A DNA stretch of 64,000 bases from Halotalea alkalilenta (GTDB lineage Bacteria > Pseudomonadota > Gammaproteobacteria > Pseudomonadales > Halomonadaceae), in contig NZ_CP015243.1 of assembly GCF_001648175.1 (NCBI RefSeq), positions 2,542,001 to 2,606,000 of the forward strand, written 5' to 3'. Positions 1 through 8,289 of this stretch are shown one piece after another. A program made the position numbers and the translations under genes. The notes beneath the pieces are model-generated. The model had not been told where the DNA came from and did no database searches. It saw nothing but the letters and a program-made list of their open reading frames with translations. Each line of letters opens with the position of its first letter. Within the stretch, counting starts at the first letter, position 1.

Positions 1-1
1 G

Positions 2-460
2 GATCTGATTGAGTATGATGGCGAAGTATTTCATCAGTCGAGTCGTTTCAAGATAGATGCGGGTTACACCTTCGTGGTCAGAGGCGGACTTGGGGAAATG
101 GGAGCGTTGAGTATATGCAGATCCGAGAAGAAGGCTGATTTCGAACAGAATATCTTGCGGCGTTCGGGAGATTTGCAAATGCTATTGCTTCAGGCGCATG
201 AGGTGGCGAGTGATGCATTTTTTGCTGATGATCCACGGGTCAACTCCATCGACCAGTATCATTTGAGCGATCGGGAAAAAAGTGTTGTGCACTGGGCCGC
301 TCAGGGGAAAACTTACCATGAAATAGGTATTATCTTGGGATTTAAAGAGCGCACGATAAAGAAATACATGGCGTCGGTTGTTTCAAAACTCGAAGTCGCC
401 AACGCCAAGCATGCCATTAGCAAGAGTATTGAGCTTCAGTTGATTTCTTCGCGCTCATGA
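2..460 (+). CDS. LuxR-family quorum-sensing regulator, 5'-truncated by the window edge
   Basis: The frame is open from base 2, so the gene begins before the window and only about 152 C-terminal residues are seen. The first part (AGYTFVVRG..GEMGALSICR) resembles the end of the autoinducer-binding domain of LuxR proteins. The last 65 residues form a LuxR helix-turn-helix: LSDREKSVVHWAAQGKTY, then EIGIILGFKERTIKKYMASV. Family knowledge: such proteins bind an acyl-homoserine lactone and then a lux-box palindrome. The gene converges on a luxI-type synthase and the two coding regions overlap by 44 bp at their 3' ends, which supports a cognate pair. The DNA is AT-richer than the genes downstream. 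Whether it activates or represses cannot be told. Confidence 0.9.
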   Translation, partial: DLIEYDGEVFHQSSRFKIDAGYTFVVRGGLGEMGALSICRSEKKADFEQNILRRSGDLQMLLLQAHEVASDAFFADDPRVNSIDQYHLSDREKSVVHWAAQGKTYHEIGIILGFKERTIKKYMASVVSKLEVANAKHAISKSIELQLISSRS

Positions 461-1118
461 TCTCGCTATCCTCTGGGTTCAGAACAATTTCCATGGGCCA
501 TTTGTCTAGTGTGGAGCCTTGGGTAAGAGAGGTAGAGAGTATCTTGTTGTATAATTTTTTTTGTGAGTCCCCGTCGATCTTGAGATTTAACAGATAGACG
601 GGGTCATTTTTTTCGGAAGCACCAATTTCCATTACATCGAAATTCCAACCGCTATTTTTTAGTATTCGATGCATAGCCTTACTTACAACTGTAATAATAC
701 TTTCAAGATTTTCATTGATGCCATAGTTGATCATTGCAAGGAATAAAAATAGGGAGGGTTGAGGGCTTTGCTTAGGGAGCATTCTAGCCCTTTCCTTGTC
801 AACGAAAAAACGGCTGGATTCGACAATGGTGGGTTTGGCTACCCGTGGGTGATTAAAAAAATCACGGAACGGTCCATCAAGCATGTAGGGTTTTTCTGTG
901 GGTATGAAGCGAACACTGCATAAAAGCTGTTCTCCCATGCGCCCGACTAGATAAACAGTATCATGGTTGTCGAATTGATCGAATTCATATTGCCCGAATA
1001 CATTGACTTTCCACTTCATGCGATCTTTGAAGGTGATCTTCCGCAGCTGGTAGAGATCTGCTCGTTGTACATGTGGAATGTCATCATAAGTAATGTGCTC
1101 AAATCGGATGGTGTGCAT
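417..1118 (-). CDS. luxI: acyl-homoserine-lactone synthase (LuxI family)
   Basis: Makes an N-acyl-homoserine lactone signal from S-adenosylmethionine and an acyl-ACP in the cytoplasm. The 233 residues are slightly above the usual 190-230. All invariant LuxI positions can be picked out: R26, F30, W36, D47, D50, R70, E100 and R103 (within VESSRFF). The C-terminal acyl-chain half is more variable, so the acyl length cannot be predicted. The gene faces the luxR-type gene tail to tail with a 44-bp overlap, as in several known convergent luxR/luxI pairs. Its DNA is AT-richer than the neighbouring housekeeping genes, which suggests acquisition or relaxed codon use. A palindrome about 70-90 bp upstream is a candidate lux box. 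The symbol is family-level; the true locus name is unknown. Confidence 0.93.
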   Translation of the reverse strand: MHTIRFEHITYDDIPHVQRADLYQLRKITFKDRMKWKVNVFGQYEFDQFDNHDTVYLVGRMGEQLLCSVRFIPTEKPYMLDGPFRDFFNHPRVAKPTIVESSRFFVDKERARMLPKQSPQPSLFLFLAMINYGINENLESIITVVSKAMHRILKNSGWNFDVMEIGASEKNDPVYLLNLKIDGDSQKKLYNKILSTSLTQGSTLDKWPMEIVLNPEDSEIMSAKKSTEAQYSC

Positions 1119-1447
1119 TGTGCGCTCCTGCGTAAATGAATTTTATTATCCCGATCATAAATGATGGCTGCGGACACGAAAGATGGGCATGTACTTTAGT
1201 GCATGGCGGTGGAGAGCGAAGCAGAAGTATAGACGTTCCTTTCTTTGTTTCCTGTGTTTATGTACAGTATTCGGGCAAGGGGACGATGAGTCGAAGCATC
1301 GACGGCTCAGTTGGGCGGTGAAAAGGCACGCTGTCTGTTACTGCCGTGCGTGCATCGGTACAATGCCCCATCCCCGCGCGCCATCAAGCACATAGCACCC
1401 GGTCAAGGGCTCTATCGGCGCGCACCTAGCTACCCCGGAAGCACTTC
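1119..1447. other. intergenic region between divergent luxI and lepA
   Basis: This stretch of 329 bases has no credible gene; the two short frames on the + strand have no ribosome binding site or family resemblance. It holds the candidate lux box (1188-1205), the 1154-1165 palindrome, and a possible lepA -10 element TACAAT at 1359-1364 with only a weak -35. Base composition changes from AT-rich on the luxI side to GC-rich near lepA. Confidence 0.6.
1188..1205. promoter_or_regulatory. candidate lux-box palindrome upstream of luxI
   Basis: The 18-bp element CATGTACTTTAGTGCATG is an inverted repeat with only one mismatched pair outside its two central bases. It lies 70-87 bp upstream of the luxI start codon. 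Lux boxes are 18-20 bp imperfect palindromes at about this distance. A second, smaller palindrome, ATCATAAATGAT, lies at 1154-1165. Function is inferred from position and symmetry only. Confidence 0.45.
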
Positions 1448-3265
1448 ATGGCAAACGACCCAACCCGTCCGATATTGAGCCATATTCGGAACTTTTCGAT
1501 CATCGCCCACATCGACCACGGCAAGTCCACCCTGGCGGACCGGATCATCCAGATCTGCGGAGGGCTGAGCGACCGCGAACTCAAGGAGCAGGTGCTCGAC
1601 TCGATGGACATCGAGCGTGAGCGTGGAATCACCATCAAAGCGCAGTCGGTGACCCTCGACTACCAGGCCGAGGATGGCCAGGTCTATCAGCTCAATTTCA
1701 TCGACACCCCGGGACACGTCGACTTTTCCTATGAAGTGTCGCGCTCGCTCTATGCCTGCGAGGGCGCGCTGCTGGTGGTCGACGCCGCGCAAGGGGTCGA
1801 GGCGCAGTCCGTCGCCAATTGCTATACCGCGATCGAGCAAGGGCTCGAGGTGCTGCCGGTGCTGAACAAGATGGACCTGCCGCAGGCGGACCCAGAGGCC
1901 GTCTCGCACCAGATCGAGGAGATCATTGGGCTGGACGCCACCGACGCCTGTCGCGTCTCGGCCAAGAGCGGGCTGGGCATGGAGGGGCTGCTCGAGCGCC
2001 TGGTGCGTGACATCCCGCCGCCGAAGGGCGATGTGGACGCACCGCTGCAGGCGCTGATCATCGACTCCTGGTTCGATAATTACCTCGGCGTGGTCTCGTT
2101 GATCCGGCTGTTCGACGGCACGCTGAAAAAAGGCGACAAGGTGCTGATGAAGTCCACCGGGCGCAACTGGGAAGCCTCCGCGGTGGGGATTTTCACGCCC
2201 AAGCGCACCGAGACCGGCGTGCTGCGCGCCGGTGAGGTGGGATTTCTGGTCGCAGGAATCAAGGACATCCACGGCGCGCCGGTGGGCGACACCATCACCC
2301 TCGCCAAGACGCCTCAGGTGCCTCGCCTGCCGGGCTTCCAGAAGGTCAAGCCCCAGGTCTACGCCGGGATGTTCCCGATCAGCTCCGATGACTACGAGGA
2401 CTTCCGCGACGCGCTCGAGAAGCTGGCGCTCAACGATGCCTCGCTCGGCTATGTGCCGGAGAACTCCGATGCGCTCGGTTTCGGTTTCCGTGTCGGCTTC
2501 CTCGGCACCCTGCACATGGAGATCGTCCAGGAGCGGCTCGAGCGCGAGTACAACCTCGACCTGCTGACCACTGCGCCGACGGTGGTCTATGAACTGGCGA
2601 TGGATTCCGGCGAGACCCTCTACATCTCCAACCCGTCGAAGCTCCCGGACATGGCGAGCGTCAGCGAGATGCGCGAACCGATCGCGAGGGCGAGCATCCT
2701 GGTGCCGCAGGAATACGTCGGCAACGTGATCACCGAGTGCATCAATCGTCGCGGTGTGCAGCTCGACCTGCAGGTGCTCGGCAACCAGATGCAGCTCACC
2801 TACGAACTGCCGATGAGCGAAGTGGTGATGGACTTCTTCGATCGCCTGAAGTCGATCTCCAAGGGCTATGCCTCGCTCGACTACAGCTTCGAGCGCTTCG
2901 AGGCGGCCAAGCTGGTGCGTCTCGACGTCCTGATCAATGGTGATAGGGTCGACGCCCTGGCGGTGATCATCCACCGCGACCATGCCCAGACCCGCGGTCG
3001 GGTGCTGGTCGAAAAGATGAAAGAGCTGATCCCGCGGCAGATGTTCGATGTCGCGATCCAGGCGGCGATCGGTGGGCACGTGATCGCGCGCTCCACGGTC
3101 AAGGCGCTGCGCAAGAACGTCACCGCGAAGTGCTACGGTGGCGACGTATCGCGTAAGAAGAAGCTGCTCGAGAAGCAGAAAGAGGGCAAGAAGCGCATGA
3201 AGCAGGTGGGGCGTGTGGAAATCCCCCAGGATGCCTTCCTGGCCGTTCTCAAGACCAGTGACTGA
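1448..3265 (+). CDS. lepA: elongation factor 4 (LepA), ribosome-associated GTPase
   Basis: Translation GTPase that acts on the ribosome (back-translocation or initiation-related role) at the cytoplasmic face of the membrane. The 605 residues are close to the usual ~600. The P-loop AHIDHGKST is at residues 20-28, the switch region carries [10 protein letters not shown], followed by DTPGHVDF and NKMDLP. The C-terminal LepA-specific domain ends in a Lys-rich segment ([19 protein letters not shown]), as in the family. The start gives a short N-terminal extension of about 9 residues over E. coli LepA. It is followed after 41 bp by lepB, the classical lepA-lepB order. Confidence 0.98.
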   Translation: MANDPTRPILSHIRNFSIIAHIDHGKSTLADRIIQICGGLSDRELKEQVLDSMDIERERGITIKAQSVTLDYQAEDGQVYQLNFIDTPGHVDFSYEVSRSLYACEGALLVVDAAQGVEAQSVANCYTAIEQGLEVLPVLNKMDLPQADPEAVSHQIEEIIGLDATDACRVSAKSGLGMEGLLERLVRDIPPPKGDVDAPLQALIIDSWFDNYLGVVSLIRLFDGTLKKGDKVLMKSTGRNWEASAVGIFTPKRTETGVLRAGEVGFLVAGIKDIHGAPVGDTITLAKTPQVPRLPGFQKVKPQVYAGMFPISSDDYEDFRDALEKLALNDASLGYVPENSDALGFGFRVGFLGTLHMEIVQERLEREYNLDLLTTAPTVVYELAMDSGETLYISNPSKLPDMASVSEMREPIARASILVPQEYVGNVITECINRRGVQLDLQVLGNQMQLTYELPMSEVVMDFFDRLKSISKGYASLDYSFERFEAAKLVRLDVLINGDRVDALAVIIHRDHAQTRGRVLVEKMKELIPRQMFDVAIQAAIGGHVIARSTVKALRKNVTAKCYGGDVSRKKKLLEKQKEGKKRMKQVGRVEIPQDAFLAVLKTSD

Positions 3266-3306
3266 GCCTCTCGGGGCCGCTCACGCTGACGGGAATCGTT
3301 GTCGAG

Positions 3307-4065
3307 ATGGATTTTTCGTTGCTTTTGGTGATCGCCGTGCTGGTGACCGGCGCGGTCTGGCTTTGCGATGTGCTCTGGCTGCGCCGCCGCCGTCGCGCGA
3401 ATGGCGTGGTCGACGATGCCTCGCACCAGCCCTGGTACGTCGAGTATTCACGCTCGTTCTTTCCGGTACTGCTGGTGGTGTTGGTGGTGCGCTCGTTCGT
3501 GATCGAGCCGTTCCAGATTCCCTCCGGCTCGATGGAGCCGACCCTGGACATCGGTGACTTCATCGTGGTGAGCAAGTTCAGCTATGGGATGCGCCTGCCG
3601 GTGATCAACACCAAGATAGTCCCCACCGGCGAGCCTCAGCGCGGCGATGTGATGGTGTTCCGCTATCCGCCCGATCCCAGCGTCAACTTCATCAAGCGCG
3701 TCGTTGGGTTGCCGGGCGACCACGTCCGCTATGTCGACAAGCGCCTCTACATCAACGGCGAGCTGGTCGAGAAGGACTTCGTCTCCAACCAGGTTCCGGC
3801 CAACCCTGGCGAGGAGCTGTGGTTGGAGACCCTGGGCGACGTCACCCACAGCATCTACAACAATCCGCGCGACCCCGGCCGCGGTTTCGAGGGCCGGGTG
3901 CCCGAAGGCGAATATTTCGTGATGGGCGACAACCGCGACCATTCGAGCGATAGCCGCTATTGGGGCTTCGTGCCCGAGGGCAACGTCGTTGGCCGGGCCT
4001 TCGCGGTGTGGATGCATTGGGGCAGTGGACTGCCCAGCTTCTCGGCAGCGAGAATGATCCATTGA
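3307..4065 (+). CDS. lepB: signal peptidase I
   Basis: Inner-membrane serine protease that removes signal peptides from exported proteins. It has 252 residues, with an N-terminal membrane span (residues 4-24), a basic cytoplasmic loop (RRRRR), and a second span near 51-66. The catalytic Ser75 is in PSGSMEPTL and the catalytic Lys130 is in [11 protein letters not shown]. The conserved box [18 protein letters not shown] follows. It is shorter than E. coli LepB (324 residues), which is common outside enterics. It sits between lepA and rnc in a co-directional cluster. Confidence 0.97.
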   Translation: MDFSLLLVIAVLVTGAVWLCDVLWLRRRRRANGVVDDASHQPWYVEYSRSFFPVLLVVLVVRSFVIEPFQIPSGSMEPTLDIGDFIVVSKFSYGMRLPVINTKIVPTGEPQRGDVMVFRYPPDPSVNFIKRVVGLPGDHVRYVDKRLYINGELVEKDFVSNQVPANPGEELWLETLGDVTHSIYNNPRDPGRGFEGRVPEGEYFVMGDNRDHSSDSRYWGFVPEGNVVGRAFAVWMHWGSGLPSFSAARMIH

Positions 4066-4114
4066 GCGCATCGATCGTGCGTCCCAACTATCATCAAGAG
4101 ATTCGAATCGACCC

Positions 4115-4804
4115 GTGAGTAGCTCCCTGCAGGCGTTCGCCAAGCGCATCGGCCACCATTTCGACGACATCGGTCATCTGGAACTGGCTCTGACCCATCG
4201 CAGCTTCGGCGGCCGCAACAATGAACGGATCGAGTTCCTTGGTGACTCGATCGTCAACTTCATCATCGGCGAGGCGCTCTATCAGCGCTTTCCCCTGGCC
4301 CGCGAAGGGCAGCTGTCACGGCTGCGCGCTCGCTTGGTCAAGGGCCAGACGCTCGCCGAGCTGGCGCGGGAAGTATCGCTCGGCGAGCACTTGCGCCTCG
4401 GTTCGGGAGAGATGAAAAGCGGTGGTCACCGCCGTGAGTCGATCCTCGCCGACGCGATGGAGGCGGTGATCGGTGCGATCTACATCGACGCCGGGATGGA
4501 GGCGGTCAAGCGCTGCGTGCTGGCCTGGTACGCCGAGCGCCTCGAGGCCACCAGCCTCGACGATACGCTCAAGGATCCCAAGACCCGGCTGCAGGAGTTC
4601 CTCCAGTCGCGTCAGGTTCCGCTGCCGCGCTACGAAGTGATGGCGATCGAGGGCGAGGCGCATGAGCAGACCTTCACCGTGAACTGCCACGTCGCAAGCC
4701 TGGACGCACCCACCCGCGGGATCGGCCCGAGCCGGCGTCATGCCGAGCAAGAGGCCGCCGAGCGCGCGATCGCGCTGCTCGAGCCGCAGAAACGGAGGTC
4801 GTGA
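4115..4804 (+). CDS. rnc: ribonuclease III
   Basis: Double-strand-specific endoribonuclease for rRNA and mRNA processing. It has 229 residues: an N-terminal catalytic domain with the signature [13 protein letters not shown], a second acidic motif [13 protein letters not shown], and a C-terminal double-stranded-RNA-binding domain from about residue 155. The start is GTG, 49 bp after lepB. The stop TGA overlaps the era start in TGATG, so rnc and era are probably translationally coupled, as in many gammaproteobacteria. Confidence 0.97.
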   Translation: MSSSLQAFAKRIGHHFDDIGHLELALTHRSFGGRNNERIEFLGDSIVNFIIGEALYQRFPLAREGQLSRLRARLVKGQTLAELAREVSLGEHLRLGSGEMKSGGHRRESILADAMEAVIGAIYIDAGMEAVKRCVLAWYAERLEATSLDDTLKDPKTRLQEFLQSRQVPLPRYEVMAIEGEAHEQTFTVNCHVASLDAPTRGIGPSRRHAEQEAAERAIALLEPQKRRS

Positions 4805-5739
4805 TGGACGACACCACCAACCAGGCCGACGCAGCCGGCGAGCAGCGCTGCGGCTTCGTCGCCATCGTCGGCCGGCCCAACGTCGGCAAGTCGACGCTGA
4901 TGAACCGCATCCTCGGCCAGAAGATCTCGATCACCTCGCGCCGTCCCCAGACCACCCGTCACCAGGTGATGGGGGTCAAGACCGAAGGGGATACCCAGAC
5001 GGTCTTCGTCGACACGCCCGGCATGCACATCATGGGCAAGGATCGCAACCGTGCGATCAACCAGTTCATGAACCAGACCGCGACCCAGGCGCTGCGCGGG
5101 GTCGACTGTGTGGTATTCATCATCGACAGGACCCGTTGGACCGAGGAGGACCAGATCGTCCTCGACCGCCTCGCCCCTTTGGAGGTGCCGGTGATCCTCG
5201 CGGTGAACAAGGTCGACTGGCTCAAGGACAAGTCGACGCTGCTGCCCTGGCTCGAGCAGGTGGCCGGCAAGCGCGCATTCACCGCGATCCTGCCGATCTC
5301 GGCCAAGAACGGCACCGGCGTCGACGCGCTGGAGGCAGAAGTCGGCCGTCATCTGTCGGTCGGCCCGCACTATTTTCCGAGTGACCAGGTCACCGACAAG
5401 AGCGAACGCTTCATCGCCGCTGAGCTCGTCCGCGAGAAGGTGATGCGCCAGCTCGGCGACGAGCTGCCCTACCAGATGACCGTCGAGATCGAGGAGTTTC
5501 GCGATGAAGGCCGGGTGGTGCACATTAGCGCACTGATGCTGGTCGAGCGTGAGGGCCAGAAGAAGATCCTGATCGGCGAGGGCGGCGAGCGGATCAAGCA
5601 GATCGGCAGCGAGGCGCGTATCGATATGGAGCGCACCTTCGGCGCCAAGGTGATGCTCAAGCTATGGGTCAAGGTGAAACGTGGCTGGTCCGACGACGCT
5701 CGCGCGTTGAAGAGCTTAGGCTACGATTTCGAAGAGTGA
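4804..5739 (+). CDS. era: GTPase Era, 16S rRNA maturation factor
   Basis: Ras-like GTPase that binds the 3' end of 16S rRNA during 30S assembly. P-loop GRPNVGKST is at residues 23-31, with DTPGMH, NKVD and SAKNG as the other G motifs. A C-terminal KH domain carries [18 protein letters not shown] at 4801 is also in frame, but the Shine-Dalgarno GGAGG at 4794-4798 is 5 bases from the ATG at 4804 and only 2 from the GTG, so the ATG was chosen. The length of 311 residues is typical with a short N-terminal extension. Confidence 0.97.
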   Translation: MDDTTNQADAAGEQRCGFVAIVGRPNVGKSTLMNRILGQKISITSRRPQTTRHQVMGVKTEGDTQTVFVDTPGMHIMGKDRNRAINQFMNQTATQALRGVDCVVFIIDRTRWTEEDQIVLDRLAPLEVPVILAVNKVDWLKDKSTLLPWLEQVAGKRAFTAILPISAKNGTGVDALEAEVGRHLSVGPHYFPSDQVTDKSERFIAAELVREKVMRQLGDELPYQMTVEIEEFRDEGRVVHISALMLVEREGQKKILIGEGGERIKQIGSEARIDMERTFGAKVMLKLWVKVKRGWSDDARALKSLGYDFEE

Positions 5740-5767
5740 TTAGAAGGCGTCGTGGAGAGCCGAGACG

Positions 5768-6484
5768 ATGGCGCTGCAGCCTGCCTTCCTTTTGCACCGT
5801 CGCCCCTATCGGGAGACCAGCGCGCTGGTCGACCTGCTGACCTTCGAGCACGGGCTGGTGCGCGGCGTCGCCCGCGGCGTGGCGCGTCCCGGGAGCCGCT
5901 CGCGCGGTGCGCTGCAGCCGTTCACCCCGCTGCACGTCGCCTGGCGCGGAGAACGCGAACTGAAGACGCTGACCCTGATCGAGTCCACCCGCGCAGGGGT
6001 GATGCTCGCGGGGGAGGGGCTGCTTTGTGCGCTTTATGCCAATGAACTGCTCTATCGCTGCCTGCCGCGTGAGTTCGCGGTCGAGGCGCTGTTCGCCCAC
6101 TACGGTGCGCTGCTCGAGGCACTGCCGACGCCTGGGCTGCGTGCGCCCGGGCTGCGTCGGCTCGAGATCACGCTGCTCGAGGCCCTTGACGCCGAGCCGC
6201 TTTTTTTGAGCATCGATGGCGATCGCCCACTCGAGCCCCAGCTACGCTATGGGTATGATGCGTCCGCTCGCCGTTTCCGCCCGATTGCCGATGGACACCA
6301 GGGCGTGGATGGCCGCACGCTGCGGCTGCTCGCCCACGGAGACTGGGAGGCGCCGGGTCTCGCCGGTGCGGCCAAGTGGCTGCTTCGCGAAGCGCTGGCA
6401 CCGCTGCTCGGCGCACGGCCGCTGCGCTCGCGCGCACTGCTCCAGTCACTGGTGGAGCGGCGCCGAGCGATGCCGGCGGATTGA
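5768..6484 (+). CDS. recO: DNA repair protein RecO
   Basis: Recombination mediator that loads RecA on SSB-coated DNA together with RecR. Its 238 residues are typical. The N-terminal OB fold begins MALQPAFLLHRRPYRETSALVDLLTFE, with the conserved RPYRETS motif, and the rest is an Arg- and Leu-rich helical domain. There is no zinc-finger CxxC pair, as in other gammaproteobacterial RecO proteins. It lies 28 bp after era, and the pdxJ position follows, giving the standard era-recO-pdxJ order. Confidence 0.95.
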   Translation: MALQPAFLLHRRPYRETSALVDLLTFEHGLVRGVARGVARPGSRSRGALQPFTPLHVAWRGERELKTLTLIESTRAGVMLAGEGLLCALYANELLYRCLPREFAVEALFAHYGALLEALPTPGLRAPGLRRLEITLLEALDAEPLFLSIDGDRPLEPQLRYGYDASARRFRPIADGHQGVDGRTLRLLAHGDWEAPGLAGAAKWLLREALAPLLGARPLRSRALLQSLVERRRAMPAD

Positions 6485-6552
6485 TTGGGGTAGCTTGTTC
6501 GACCAATAGCGTCGGCGTTGCGCCGACCCTCATCATTATCCAGGTACCTGCC

Positions 6553-7344
6553 ATGCATCCTTTGCGGATCCAGCTCGGTTTCGATCTTGACCCCCTGATT
6601 CACCTGGGGCGGGGCGATGAGCCCGAGCACCATGCCGGCTGTCTGCACAGCGCGCTGAACGCGCTCGACGGCGGTGCCGACTTCGTCTGCGCAAGCCTGG
6701 ATTCGGACCCTGCCACTCGCACGGCGCTCGCGACGCTTGCGCCGCTGGTGCGTTCGAGGCTGTTGCTCGCCACCGTGACCGATAAGGCGGCCCTGGCCTT
6801 CGCCGCGAAGCTGCGTCCCGCCCAGCTTTGCCTGCGTGAGGTGCCCGACCCGGCGGTGCTGGCCGAGCTGGCCAGCTGGGTAGAGGCGGAGTCCTGCGAG
6901 CTGCTCGCTTGGCTGCCGGCGGATACCGACCCCGCCCGGCTCGAGAGCATCGCCCGGGCGGGCATCAAAGGGGTGCGTATCGATGCGCTGCCCTGGTCGA
7001 GCGCTCGCAACGTGGCGCGCGAGCGAGCCCGAGGCCGGCTCGAGGCGCTGGTCGAGGCCGCCTGCGAGGCGGATCTGTTCGTGCACCTGTGCAAGGTCAC
7101 CACCCCGCGCTGCGCCGAGGAGGCGGCGACCATCGGCGGCGTCTCGGCGGTCGAGATAGGCGCGGGGCTGCTCCCGCGCGCGCTCGATCGCGGCCTGCGT
7201 CCCGCCCTCGAGGGGCTGGCCCAGACCCTGGTTGCGGCCCAGGAGGCGGGGCTCGCGCTGGCGCTGGACGAACACGAACATCATCACGATCACGATCACG
7301 ATCACGATCACGATCACGGGCCTGGCTGCGGCTGCGGTCACTGA
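6553..7344 (+). CDS. degenerate PdxJ-like protein with His/Cys-rich C-terminal tail
   Basis: 263 residues in the place normally held by pdxJ, downstream of recO. The outline follows PdxJ (pyridoxine 5'-phosphate synthase, a TIM barrel): LGFDLDPLIHLGRG matches the LGVNVDHIATLRQAR region, then GGADFV, LATVTDK, LREVPD, IKGVRID and SAVEIGAGLL follow in order. The catalytic residues are gone: the NxDH motif reads DLDP, the HLRED loop reads SLDSD, and the VNAGHGL motif is absent. The last 23 residues are HEHHHDHDHDHDHDH followed by GPGCGCGH, ten His and two Cys, resembling metal-binding tails of nickel, zinc or cobalt chaperones. PLP synthesis by this protein is therefore unlikely; metal storage or sensing is a guess. 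The start has no strong ribosome binding site but fits the PdxJ N-terminus. Confidence 0.75.
   Translation: MHPLRIQLGFDLDPLIHLGRGDEPEHHAGCLHSALNALDGGADFVCASLDSDPATRTALATLAPLVRSRLLLATVTDKAALAFAAKLRPAQLCLREVPDPAVLAELASWVEAESCELLAWLPADTDPARLESIARAGIKGVRIDALPWSSARNVARERARGRLEALVEAACEADLFVHLCKVTTPRCAEEAATIGGVSAVEIGAGLLPRALDRGLRPALEGLAQTLVAAQEAGLALALDEHEHHHDHDHDHDHDHGPGCGCGH
7276..7318 (+). repeat. in-frame (CACGAT)n hexanucleotide repeat coding His-Asp
   Basis: Five tandem CACGAT units run from about 7286 to 7315, preceded by CAC/CAT codons. They encode the alternating His-Asp part of the tail of the PdxJ-like protein. The unit is six bases, so slippage would change tail length by two residues without shifting the frame. 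Confidence 0.85.
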
Positions 7345-7381
7345 CCGTCGCCGCCGTGGCCCGGTTGAGAAGGACACCACC

Positions 7382-8287
7382 ATGCACTTTCCAGCACTCG
7401 AAGAAGTGATCGGCAACACGCCGCTGGTACGCTTGAAGCGGATCGGCGCGGGGCGCGACAATCTGCTCCTCGCCAAGCTCGAAGGCCACAATCCGGCCGG
7501 TTCGGTGAAAGACCGCGCGGCGCTGTCGCTGATCGAAGGCGCCGAGACGCGCGGCGAGATCGCGCCGGGCGACACCTTGATCGAGGCGACCTCCGGCAAC
7601 ACCGGGATCGCGCTGGCGATGGCGGCGACGATCAAGGGCTATCGCATGGTACTGATCATGCCGGCCAACGCCAGTGAGGAGCGCAAGCAGGCGATGGCCG
7701 CCTATGGCGCTGAGCTGATCGAGGTGGATCGCGAGGCGGGCATGGAAGGCGCGCGCGATCTCGCTGCGCGCATGGTCGCCGAAGGACAGGGCAAGACGCT
7801 CGACCAGTTCGGCAATCCGGACAATCCGCTGGCCCACTATCGCGGCACCGGCCCCGAGATCTGGCGCCAGACCGAGGGACGGATCACCCACTTCGTCAGC
7901 TCGATGGGCACTACCGGGACGATCATGGGCGTTTCGCGCTATCTGAAGGAACAGCGCGAGGAGATCCAGGTGATTGGCCTGCAACCGAGCGATGGCGCCA
8001 GTATTCCTGGTATCCGCCGCTGGCCGGAGGCTTATCGTCCATCGATCTTCGATCCGGCGCGGGTCGATCGGATACTCGACATAAGCCAGCAGGAGGCCGA
8101 AGAGCAGATGCGCCGGCTCGCTCGCGAGGAGGGAATCTTCGCCGGAGTTTCTTCCGGTGGGGCGCTTGCGGGCGCGCTCCGGGTCGCTGAAGAGACCGAG
8201 GGCGCGGTGATCGTATTCGTGGTCTGCGACCGCGGTGATCGCTACCTTTCCACCGGGCTGTTCGCCCGCGCTGGCGAGGGACGCTGA
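7382..8287 (+). CDS. cysM: cysteine synthase B (O-acetylserine sulfhydrylase B)
   Basis: PLP enzyme that makes cysteine, or S-sulfocysteine from thiosulfate, from O-acetylserine. It has 301 residues. The PLP lysine is K43 in NPAGSVKDR, the substrate loop is EATSGNTGIAL, and the PLP phosphate loop is GTTGT. The motif QPSDGASIPGIRRW is characteristic of CysM rather than CysK. Frames upstream extend further, but ATG 7382 gives the normal MHFPALEEVIGNTPLV start. It is 37 bp after the PdxJ-like gene and 2 bp before rlmD, so co-transcription is likely. Confidence 0.96.
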   Translation: MHFPALEEVIGNTPLVRLKRIGAGRDNLLLAKLEGHNPAGSVKDRAALSLIEGAETRGEIAPGDTLIEATSGNTGIALAMAATIKGYRMVLIMPANASEERKQAMAAYGAELIEVDREAGMEGARDLAARMVAEGQGKTLDQFGNPDNPLAHYRGTGPEIWRQTEGRITHFVSSMGTTGTIMGVSRYLKEQREEIQVIGLQPSDGASIPGIRRWPEAYRPSIFDPARVDRILDISQQEAEEQMRRLAREEGIFAGVSSGGALAGALRVAEETEGAVIVFVVCDRGDRYLSTGLFARAGEGR

Positions 8288-8289
8288 GC

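Noticed and set aside
1257..1273. Near-identical 17-mers TTATGTACAGTATTCGG-like at 1257 and upstream of topB (19231)
   Set aside because: 16 of 17 bases match, but the element is not a full LexA-type site and the genes are unrelated; probably chance.
1136..1395. Two short + strand frames between luxI and lepA
   Set aside because: No ribosome binding site, no family, overlapping each other in the promoter region.
1430..3079. Open frame of about 550 codons antisense to lepA
   Set aside because: Shadow of lepA; composition is unlike real proteins and it lacks a ribosome binding site.
7276..7318. Short tandem repeat that could suggest a CRISPR or satellite
   Set aside because: Six-base unit without spacers, lying in frame in a coding region; it encodes a His-Asp tail.
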